The position numbers were made by a program, and so were the translations under genes. A stretch of DNA of 64,000 nucleotides from Rotaria sordida. Lineage: Eukaryota > Rotifera > Eurotatoria > Philodinida > Philodinidae. Below the pieces are notes generated by a model. That model was not told where the DNA came from, did not search any database, and saw nothing but the letters and a program-made list of their open reading frames with translations. The first letter of the stretch is position 1, and each line of letters begins with the position of its first letter. This document shows positions 23,337 to 32,720 of this stretch, one piece after another. Location of the stretch: contig CAJNOL010000114.1 of NCBI GenBank assembly GCA_905250125.1, positions 62,001 to 126,000 on the forward strand, in the 5' to 3' direction.

Positions 23337-24169
23337 CCCCTGGAAAGAAAAAGTTAGACACTATATTTAACCTCTTTTTACACTCGAAAAGAATATTTCG
23401 AAAAAAGTAATTATACCATTCGATAGCGCTTGAAATTCTCTACCAGTCTGTGTACTATAGAAACACATTTTGTTTTTAAAGTAATTATATATTCTGATAG
23501 AGCTTGAAATTCTCTATCATCCCATATATTTATATGTTGCTTTGCATATATCTGTTGAAAAATAATTTTAATATAATAAAGACATCTTCAATTGACAAGT
23601 ATTAAAAAATCCGCATTGTTTACTATTTTTTTAGTATTTTTACCAAATTATTTTTCATATAGAATAAATTTTCACAAAAGTAATTATAGATTCTGATAGC
23701 TCTTGAAATTCTCTATCAGCCTATATAAAAGTATTTTGCCTTGAATATAAGTAGCAAAAAAAATCAGTGTGTCTTCGAAATTGTCAATTGAAATTTCTTC
23801 ATTGTATTCAAATAATTTTTTAACAGACAAATGCAAAGCAACACATAAACAGATGGGATGATAGAGAATTTCAAGCTCTATCAGAATATATAATAACTTT
23901 TTTAAAAAGATAATTTTATAGTGATAAAAAATGAAAAAAAACTATTTTCTATGCCAGTGACAAAATCCAGTCTGTGAGAATGTGGACATGGAGGTGCCTT
24001 CATTATACTCAATTTATTTTCATAATGTTCAAGCGCAAACTAAAATACAAATGCACAAACTGGTAGAGAATTTCAAGCGCTATCAAATGGTATAATTACT
24101 TTTTTTGAAATGTTCTTTTCGAGTGTAAAAAGAGGTGAAACATAGTGTCTAACTTTTGCTTTCCAGGGG
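23337..24169. mobile_element. Foldback element with iterated internal module
   Basis: 833 bp with ends CCCCTGGAAAG and its inverse, each flanked by TATATA (TA target). The outer 110 bp of each arm agree closely, including AAAAGTTAGACACTAT and CCTCTTTTTACACTCGAAAA. A module AAAGTAATTATA...GATAG...CTTGAAATTCTCTA is repeated three times in the left half (about 23405, 23478 and 23672) and twice inverted in the right half (about 23870 and 24090). There is no transposase. Confidence 0.85.
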
Positions 24170-25634
24170 TATATATATTAAAACTATTTCATGTTTAAAA
24201 ATAGATTTTCAAAAAATAAATATTCTTATTTATGCTGGTCAAATCTAATAATCCTATTAATTCATTTTCAAGTAGTTACATTTTTAGAACGACTATTATA
24301 TTTATTATATTAAAAAAACATCTCTTAATATGAATTAATCGATTATAAAGTATTGTTTGATAATAATAACATTTAATAGGATTTTCCAAGATATTCATAG
24401 AAAAAAACTATAATACATTGACTAATTAATCTAGAAATAGGTTCAATTTAAACTGTTTTCTTGTTAAAAAATAAAAAATAATTCTTATTGATTAGATTAA
24501 AAGCTAAACATTAAATAATGAAGAATTATTTTGATTTATTTCTATAGTTATATATAAATAATTAAGATTAATTTAAATCTATGAACCAATGAAAATATTT
24601 AAACTTATTTTAAAGTAAAATTGAAATAAAAATGAAAGAATATTTTTCTAATGACGATCAATCAATAAATAAATGATTATTGATCATTTTATTAAAAATG
24701 TTTTCTAAAAAAAATTCAATTTGCTTAACATTTTTAATTTATTATTTATATATGAAGATTGATCAATAAATATTTAATCAATATAAATATTTAATCATCT
24801 ATGACTAAGACACAACAGAATATTCAATATCATATTAATCTTTACTTTTTTTCTTATTATATCAACATTAATTATTTAGTATTTTTTATCTTTCAACGAA
24901 TTGTTACCTTATGAAAAGTATATCTATCTTACAATTATAGATTTTAAAAACTAAACAAAATACGAGTTATATATAAGAAAGAAGATCTTATTTCAAGATA
25001 AAATATTAAATATTAAATAAAACACTTTTCATCAATATAAGAGAGTTGACAATCGTTCCAGACGTCGATCCGATTCGAATCGAAGTCTCTATAGAAATAA
25101 AAGTTAATATCTATTTTTCAATTAACTTTAAATCTTAATATAGAATATTCATAGTCAACTATTAATAGTTTCTTTCCTCTTTTTTAATTTAAATATCTTT
25201 TTAATAAATAAAGGTTAAACTGTGCCATACGCCTATAAGGTATTGATCTTTCGATCTTTTATATTTAAATCTGAATTTGTATTTTATTTTATTTGGAAAA
25301 GAAAACTACAGTTAAATTTATTTGAAAATTCTATTATATGTATAGAAATATAAATCATTTCAGATTCAACAAATTAATTTTCACTTTTCAAATATTGATA
25401 TTTCGACTCTAGTTTTTTTTCTATTCTACTCGATTGATATTAATTGAATATGTCTTGATCAAATACTTAAATAAACTAATAAAAAGTCCATATCAATTTT
25501 GAAAGAATTCTCATACAATAATTAATAGAATTAATTAAGAATAAAAACAAAAATATCTTTATTTTATTTTATTTTATTTTTGCTCGATATAAATAAATGA
25601 AATATATTATTGAATAGATAATAATTAATTAATA
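24170..25634. other. AT-rich intergenic region
   Basis: Extremely AT-rich DNA with no supported gene or repeat, apart from short (ATTTT)n runs near 25555-25580. Confidence 0.5.
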
Positions 25635-26057
25635 TTATTTATTACAAAAGTCCGATTGACAACAATCAATTGAAATAAGTTCACTTGAATATGGTCGACA
25701 TTGTGATGAAGCACCTCGATTAATTGTTTTTTGACCTTCACTATTTATTCCTGTTTTAATTATTGTTTTCTAAATAAATTCAAATAAATATTAATATTAA
25801 ATAAAATAAAATAAAATAAATATAATATATTCTACAATGCATTGATCTTCATCTTTAGTTGTTTGAATTATATTTTCATTTGTTAATATTGAATCACCAC
25901 AATCTGAACAAGAATAACATTGAATTATTCCACATTCAATTTTCATATCTATTTTAGATTTATTAACAATATATATATTAATTCATATTAAATATTTTAA
26001 CTTACTATTTAATAAAATAATAGTGAAGACAAGTAATAGACTTCCTTTTATCAACAT
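25635..26057 (-). CDS. Ly6/uPAR-type three-finger secreted protein A
   Basis: Exons 26006-26057, 25836-25948 and 25635-25769, all GT-AG, encode 99 residues. Exon 1 is a signal peptide (MLIKGSLLLVFTIILLN) ending in a phase-1 intron, the usual layout of Ly6 genes. The mature part has the cysteine pattern of three-finger proteins: IECGIIQCYSCSDC at the start, single Cys in DQC and SQCRP, and the closing CCQSDFCN motif. No clear C-terminal hydrophobic GPI tail is seen, so it is probably secreted. Such proteins modulate receptors or septate-junction assembly in animals; the specific role here is unknown. It is divergent from a second Ly6-type gene 253 bp away. Confidence 0.85.
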
Positions 26058-26310
26058 TATTACAAATGAAATATATTTATTGGTGAACAACAAAATATAA
26101 TCAATCAATCTTTATTGACTATTGAGGAGGCGGCACTATTTTAAAGAAAAAAGAAACATAAAAGACAATCATTTTAACTAATAGAAGAAATAAAGAATAT
26201 TTGTTGCCACCTCTTTCAAACAAGAAAAATATTTATTCACCTTGAATATATCATTCGTAGAGAATCGATCAAAGTGAAAACATTCAAAGAATATAACATT
26301 TAAATATATA
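26058..26310. promoter_or_regulatory. Putative bidirectional promoter between two Ly6-type genes
   Basis: The 253 bp between two divergent start codons must hold both 5' untranslated regions and the promoter elements. Sequence just before the plus-strand ATG is TTTAAATATATA, a possible TATA-like element. The central part contains GAGGAGGCGGCAC, unusually GC-rich for the area. Function is inferred from arrangement only. Confidence 0.5.
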
Positions 26311-29254
26311 ATGCAACTACGATTATTATTATTTGGAATATTTATTCTATACAGTAACTCTTTTTTTCACATTTATACAAATTTATTTTCAATTAATCTA
26401 TTCACTAATTCAATTATTAACTATTTTGCGAACTTTATTTGCACGACCGATAGGATCATCACAATAGATTGATGCTCGGAGAAAATCGAATGACACTATA
26501 GAAAAGAGAAGCATCTGTAAATAAAATCAATACTTTTTCGTAAGATTCAGAAGAAACATGAAAATCTAGACACATATTCGGATAAGACTGTTCCACGACA
26601 CCTACATTTACATTTGGTCTTGAGTCTGGTAGACTTAGATTCAGTAGTTTTTGCCAAAACCATCATACCGAGAATAAAAATTTCGAAAAACTCTTCATGG
26701 ATTCGAATTCCTCGAGTTCGATTACCTTTGGTAAAAGTTTATAAGGAATGTATAAGTAGCAAGTATGTGTGGACATGACAAAGCACGTGATTGTAAACAT
26801 ACACACAAACTTATTTTGTTTCATATGATCCTTCCTTTAGTCGAGGGAATAAAACAAGAAAATAAGAGGAAGATTTTCACAAATGATTTCTAATTTGAAA
26901 GGAAACTCGTCAGCAGCCGATTCTAGACGACAGTTTATTATAATTAACTGGCATCTTAGAAGATCTTTCTAACGAACCCATCAAAGTTGATATAATCAAC
27001 ATTTTTTTTTTCTTACAGTGGCGGAGTGAGGAGAAGGTCAGCCTTTCCTAGCGAAGTTTTTGAAAGATGGGTTGGGGGCTTGACCCCTACCTTTGGACTT
27101 TTGAGTCCACCTAACGAGATTTGAGAAGTATCTAGTATATTATCAAGGAGGTTCCACCAATGGTTTCCTACTGAACCAATTTTATTTTCATCTAAGAATA
27201 TATTTTTGACGAATTCATATTAAAATTGCAAATTTATTGTGTTGCTTTTTTTTCTGTGCCGATTTCATTTATAAATATAAATAATATACAAGTCGAAAGA
27301 GAAGAAAATCTCTTTGTGACTAATTAAAAAATTTATTTATTGAAAATATCAAAGGATCAATATAGTGCACCGGTTTTTTGACGAGAATTATGCATTTTTT
27401 TTTGTAAAGGATACTTCTCTTTTGTCTTGTACTGTTTCGTTGTTGAACGTGTTATACAACAAAGGACCCTATTAGATAAGATGACTTATCTAGAATTGAG
27501 AAACCAAATATACCATCTTGTATAGAATTTCAAGGTGCATTCAATGGTATATAATAAGTCTATTTTCTAGAAAGTTTAAGAAGAGTTATGAATAATTTAC
27601 TGATGGAGGCGGTAGTGTTTAAAATAGTGATAAATAGCTGATCAGTATAGTACCTATAAGTCAGTCGAAGGACATCTTTAAAAATATTTCTTATATACAG
27701 TTGTGCAGGGTTTTTGACCGGCTACAAGTTTATATATTTAATTATATAATATTCAGAAGAAAAAAAAAATATAGTTTCTTATCAATTTGACATTGATTTT
27801 GATCAAAAGTGATAATTATAGGTTCACTGTAATGAATAATATTAATCTCAGGAGAAGCAACCATTCGTCAGACTTTGTCAGAAACTGCGCCTGAGATAGG
27901 ACTACAAAATACATTATTTGATCGTTCTCCAACGTTTGTGGTAGATGCCTAAAATAGCCTTGCATTGAGGAATGGTCAACAATTTTGACATAAATTTTCC
28001 TCTATTGAGACAATATTTCAATATTTTGACTATCGAGAGTCCATTCTGATGCGAAATAAACATGATATTCGAAATCAACAAAAAATACTGCTTCAAATAG
28101 TTTATATTTTAAATAAATATTTTTTCTGCCAAAATTTAGAAAAAATGTCTGAGGGGGAGTACAGCTCAAATTTTGACGGAAAAAATATTTATTTAAAATA
28201 TAAACTATTCGATGCAGTTTTTTATGCTAATTAAGAATATCATGTTTATTTCACATAATAACCGACTTTTTATAGTCAATATGTCGAAATACAGTGTTAA
28301 ACGATAAAAATTCATGCAAAAATTGGTTAAGACTTCTCAATGCAAGCCAATTTTAGGCATTACATACAAATTTTGAAAAACTTTCAAATAGTATGTGTTG
28401 TAGTGCTACATCGTGAACAATTTCTGAGAAAGTTTGGTGTCTGGTCACCTCTTTGATAGTCGACACCATTCAATAAACGGAACCCATCATTAGCGAAAAA
28501 CGGTGATAAAAGTTTGAAAAATGACATTTTTCTCTATCAAAGATAGAATAATCAGAAATGTTAAGTATATGAGCTTGTAGCTCATCAAAAACTCTACAAA
28601 ACTGTATATAAGAAAAATTTTTTACAAATACTTTCGACTGATATCAACGACCACAATGATCATACTTTGGATGCATAGTCGTCTATCAGTAAATTGACTC
28701 TAGTTCCATGAAAATGTTATGAAAATCAAATTTATTATATACGATTTGACGCACCTCAACTTGTGGTAGAAAAGTGTATACTTGGTTTCTCAATTCTAAA
28801 TAGATCAGGTTATCCGACAGGTTCCTTTCTAATAAAATAATTATTGTTTAGGTATTGATATGGTTAATTCGATAATATGTTATCAATGTACAGATTGTCC
28901 TCAACCATTTACTGAAAATTATCCTTATGTTACAATAACTAATAATACAAATTTTCTTGCAAAATGCACTGTAAGTTTTTTCTTTTTTTTTTTTATTATT
29001 TGAAATATAGATAAGAAATTTTTTGACTTATTATTTGTTGTGATTTGTAGACAACAGTCGTGAATTTAGGCGATGGTCGTCGTTTAGTATTAAAAGGTTC
29101 AGTATTTTTTTGTCCAGTTCAAACAAGCCAAACGGATGTAACAATCTATTGTTGTGATCGAGATTATTGTAATTCAACAAATTATATTGCTCCATCAATT
29201 CTTTTATTCTTATTTATTTTTTCTAAGAATATATTTATCAATATACAATATTAA
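26311..29254 (+). CDS. Ly6/uPAR-type three-finger protein B, probably GPI-anchored
   Basis: Exons 26311-26353 (signal peptide MQLRLLLFGIFILYS), 28852-28970 and 29051-29254 give 121 residues. The distant exon 1 was chosen because its phase-1 GTAACT donor matches the phase of the exon-2 acceptor and mirrors the neighbouring gene. This join is inferred across 2.5 kb. Three-finger features: SIICYQCTDC at the start, later Cys in AKCT and FFCPV, and the closing CCDRDYCNS. The C-terminus is a hydrophobic tail (APSILLFLFIFS) after a small-residue stretch, as expected for a GPI signal. Two NxT/S sites are present. Intron 1 (2498 bp) has filled with repeats: a dispersed repeat, a CAGTGGCG end and a giant palindrome. 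The stop codon lies 9 bp from that of the convergent coiled-coil gene. Confidence 0.8.
26561..26853. repeat. Dispersed repeat, copy 1 (also at 61497)
   Basis: It starts AAAATCTAGACACATATTCG and ends TTTCATATGATCCTTCCTTT plus TCGAGGGAAT. The same start, the internal block GCATTTGGTCTTGAGTCTG (ACATTTGGTCTTGAGTCTGG here) and the end recur in direct orientation at 61497-61892. It sits in intron 1 of the second Ly6-type gene. No coding capacity; class unknown. Confidence 0.8.
27016..27150. repeat. CAGTGGCGGAGTGAGG-type transposon end
   Basis: It begins CAGTGGCGGAGTGAGGAG, a terminus of the same style as 14410 and 563-577, and is followed by a G-rich stretch (GATGGGTTGGGGGC). The other end is not recognised, so only an approximate right border is given. 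Confidence 0.4.
27461..28829. mobile_element. Giant palindromic foldback element, about 1.37 kb
   Basis: The element is one imperfect palindrome centred near 28145. Matching pairs occur from edge to centre: AAAGGACCCTATTAGATAAG at the left edge with the inverse of the right edge; TTAGAATTGAGAAACCAA-type blocks; GATGCCTAAAATAG...TTGCATTGAG at about 27946 against its inverse at about 28350; and a tight inner hairpin at 28048-28237 whose arms share AAATAAACATGATATTC and ATAGTTTATATTTTAAATAA. No transposase was recognised. It resides in the first intron of the second Ly6-type gene. Confidence 0.85.
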
Positions 29255-29320
29255 TGACAAATATTATATCGATTTTGTTTTGTTCTCATTTGATAATTGT
29301 TCACGAAGTTTCTAAATAAA
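29255..29320. promoter_or_regulatory. Overlapping 3' ends of convergent genes
   Basis: Only 9 bp separate the stop of the plus-strand Ly6-type gene (29254) from the stop of the minus-strand coiled-coil gene (29264). The first plus-strand AATAAA (29315-29320) lies in the last intron boundary of the opposing gene. Minus-strand AATAAA sequences (TTTATT at 29203-29208 and 29213-29218 on the plus strand) lie inside the last exon of the Ly6-type gene. The mRNAs must therefore overlap in antisense if these signals are used. Confidence 0.55.
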
Positions 29321-31767
29321 AAAAAACAAACAAACAATAATAACTTATTTTTCTTTTCTCTTTAAATTAAAATAAAAACAGGAAAGAATTCTTACATGAA
29401 TTTCTGCCTGTTGTTTAGCTATTACTGTTCGATAATCATCTTTTATATTAACTTGTTTACGTAATATTCGAGTTTCTTCATCATGTAATATTCGTTCATT
29501 ACATTTAAGTCTAAAAAACGAAGATCAATATTAACAATAAATATTTTTTATCAAACACAATCAAAAATAAGTTTTGAAGTACGTTAGATAGAAATTTCTA
29601 CTTTCTTACCTCCGCAGACTTTGGCAGGCGTTGGTCATACTTTTCTAGAATCTTCCTGCCTTTCGACTATCTTCAAATAAAGGACACCGCCTAGGGACAG
29701 ATTTAGTAGTCCGATATGTTCCCTACATCTGTGATTATGTTTACCTTTCGACAGAAGTTCGGTCTGACATAGAGTTCTTGCGCTCAACTGCTTCATCTTT
29801 CTCTACACATTAACTAACCACAAGTAGAGATGCAACGGTGACGATCATTCAACGGTCCAAACCAACAATCTTAGCTACGGTTATCATCACCATTGCATCC
29901 TTAACCACAAGAGCAGATCTCTCTACAATAAAAAAAAAAGTCTTGCAAATTTCCCCATTTTTCATGAAAAGTGATGATAGGGAGATAGCGCGACAGACTT
30001 TCCTGTTCCATGAAAACTCGTGGCCGAGGCCAAGGCGGGAATAGGTTTGCGAATTTTTCATGCTCCATAAGAGGACGTGACTGAGACCAAGGGAGGTACC
30101 TTTGCGAAGGTCCCCCTACCCCTTCTTAGGAATGAGCCAAATCTCGAAAGAAGTTATGTCAAAAAATGATCACATGATCTCCGAACAGTTCCCCATGTGA
30201 CAGCGCAGTCATCATGCTATAGGACGATCCACCTGGTGAATAGGTGTCAAAAAACGCAACCACTCGGCCGTAGCGATATCCATTGTTGATATATGATCAC
30301 AAGTCGTAATATATGCCTTAGCAACGACTCTTCCTTTCTTCTGTCGCATTACAGACCATGGTAAACATCTTAGCAATACTCCGTGACTCGTGCATGAGAG
30401 ATAGTACATGAATAACGTTTCGTTATAGAAAATATAAATTATTTTCTAATTGTATTTGTGAGGAATTAAGTAAAACGATGGTGAATGTATCTGAAAATAA
30501 TCTCTCTGTAATAATGAAGAAGAATAATATTGTATTGGATATATTAATCCTCGGAAGGATTTCTGTAAGAGATCGAGTTTTTAAAAAAAGATTTAATTAC
30601 TTGAGTAATTGAACATCTTTTTTTAGTTGTTCATTTTGATAACGAAGATCATTGATTTGTTTAACATCATTAACTAATGATTGATTGATAACATTGGTTG
30701 AATCAATTGTTGATAAAATTAATTCAACTTCCTATTAATAATAAAATAGAAAAAAAAAACGATTAATTTAAAAAATATTTTAAAAGAAAAAAACACTTAA
30801 CAATAATACGTTTTTGTAATTGTTCAATCGTTTGACTTTTTTCATTTAATTGATTCGAATTATTTTGATTTATACTAAATTATAGAATATATTACAACAA
30901 CAACAAGAAAATTTCAAAATAAAAAAGAAAAACCTATTTAATTTATCTTGATCAAATTGAATTAATTTTAATTTATTCTGATAATCAACTAATTGATGTT
31001 TTAAATCATTTATAGTTTGTTCAAGTTGAGTTATTTCTTTTCTATGTAAATTTTTACACTAAATATTAAGAAAAATAATTTAAATAAAATCTAATTTAAT
31101 TAAATTAACTTGTTCTAATTGAAGTTTTAATTGAAGTTTATCATTTTCTAATGTTTTTATTTGCTGTTCATAAATTGAAATTGGTGTTATTTTATCATTT
31201 GAATTAATTGTTTGTTGTTTTGTTTTATCTAATAAATCTTCTAATTGATAAATTTTTATTCTTGATTCGTTAAGAGAACGTTCTAATAACTAGAAATAAT
31301 AACAAGAATCTAATTAAAAATTGAATTAAATAAATGTTTAACTTGATTTTGATTAATTAGATCTTTTATAGAAAATATCGATTCAGTACGTATTCGTTTA
31401 ATAGTTGCTTCCATTGTTTCATTGGAGGAAATTGATCGTTTTAGTTGACCTTCTAAAATAGATCGATCAATAGAAGATAACGATTTTGATAAGTCAACAT
31501 TTGAATATGAACAAGAAGAACATAAATATGATTCTGTTGGTAAAAATCCTATGAAAATAAATATTCATTTTAGATTTAATTCATTAACAAATTCCCACCT
31601 GATTTATCAGCATTTAAAATTTTGTTAATAGTTGTTGTTGTTTTTTTTTCTATTGTTGATAAAGTTTGATTATCTGTTAAAGATGAATTAGATGATGAAT
31701 AATTAGTCCTTCTCCAACCTATTGGATGATAAAGTCCAGTTATTGATGAACGTCTTAATGAACTCAT
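29264..31767 (-). CDS. Eight-exon coiled-coil protein, unknown function
   Basis: Exons 31599-31767, 31343-31548, 31110-31289, 30934-31058, 30802-30874, 30601-30731, 29396-29510 and 29264-29311, all GT-AG and in phase, give 348 residues. The N-terminus (MSSLRRSSITGLYHPIGWRR) is Ser/Arg-rich and may be a targeting or phosphorylated tail. A CSSC pair lies near residue 65. From about residue 125 onward the sequence is almost continuous heptad-patterned coiled coil (for example LNESRIKIYQLEDLLDKTKQ, EITQLEQTINDLKHQLVDYQ, EQLKKDVQLLK, YRTVIAKQQAEIHKLREQLS). No family was recognised; it is similar in style to centrosomal, ciliary or scaffold proteins. Intron 6 is 1090 bp against about 45-62 bp for the others, because of an inserted GC-richer block. 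Convergent with the Ly6-type gene B. Confidence 0.8.
29570..30420. repeat. GC-richer inserted block of unknown class in an intron
   Basis: This stretch is visibly less AT-rich than everything around it and enlarges intron 6 of the coiled-coil gene about twenty-fold. It contains a hairpin (GATGCAACGGTGACGATC against the inverse of GGTTATCATCACCATTGCATC, about 29828-29906) and imperfect internal repetitions of CATGAAAA/TTTTTCATG. No convincing protein frame. Likely a mobile insertion or its remnant; the family is not recognised. Confidence 0.5.
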
Positions 31768-32720
31768 CTAACAAATTAAATATTTTATATTTATATTATT
31801 TCATAGATTTTAAAAAGAGAAATTTATTTATTTAAATCAAATCTAACCATTAAAACAAAAATCCACACAAATATTAATCATATATATATTCATTTATTAA
31901 GAGAGTAGAAAAATAAAAAGATATTATTATTAAAACATATGCACATTTTCACTCATTGCAAACAATTAAAAAAAAGTTCATATATATATATACAAAAACA
32001 AAAAGAAGTTCTACCTAACCTAATATTCACTTTTTATCTAAAGAGATTATTTTCAATATATATTTATATATAAAGGATATAATCCATTTGGAAAAAGATC
32101 TATCCATCCGATTCCCTTGTGGATAAGATCCTTCTCACCAATCGGAATCTTTATCACACAAGCTACAATTTTTACCATAATCTGTCACGCATTTAGTATA
32201 AACCATACTAATAATATATGTATGTAAACAAAACATAAAAATTGATTTTAAAATATAGGTAAAATCCTACTAGGATTTGGTTTTTCATGTAAAGAATAAA
32301 TATCTCCTATAATATTCGATTTGAAAATAATTTGGTGATTTATTTATTATTTCAAACAAATGAAATCTCGAGAAATATTCAAATTTTTTTTTCCTTTAAT
32401 AAAATGATAATTTCTATATTCTATTCCCTGAATATTAATCGAAATATTTTATAAAATATATTGAATTTAAATGTAAAACCATTAAATAATTCTATTAGTA
32501 TATTTTATTCCCTGTGGAATGTCATTTATATGGATATAGATATTTTAGGATTTATATTTAAAAGTAACAGAAGAAGAAGAAGAAGAAGAAAATGAAAAAA
32601 AGGACGAGAAATAAAATCATAGTCAAATATGACCATTTACTATTTCGATTGAGATCGAATAAGTATAGAAAGATAAAAAAAGAAAAAGAAAAAGAAAAAG
32701 GTTTTTTCTTTTTTGTTGTT
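31768..32720. other. Intergenic DNA with simple repeats
   Basis: No gene. Simple repeats: (GAA)n at about 32569-32591 and (GAAAAA)n at about 32678-32700. It separates the start of the coiled-coil gene from the end of the lachesin-like gene. Confidence 0.6.

Noticed and set aside
23405-24100. Regularly repeated module considered as a CRISPR-like array
   Set aside because: The spacing is irregular, copies are in both orientations inside an inverted-repeat element, and the host is eukaryotic.
29838-30061. Overlapping open frames on both strands
   Set aside because: They lie in the GC-richer intronic insertion, where stops are rarer by composition; no homology seen.
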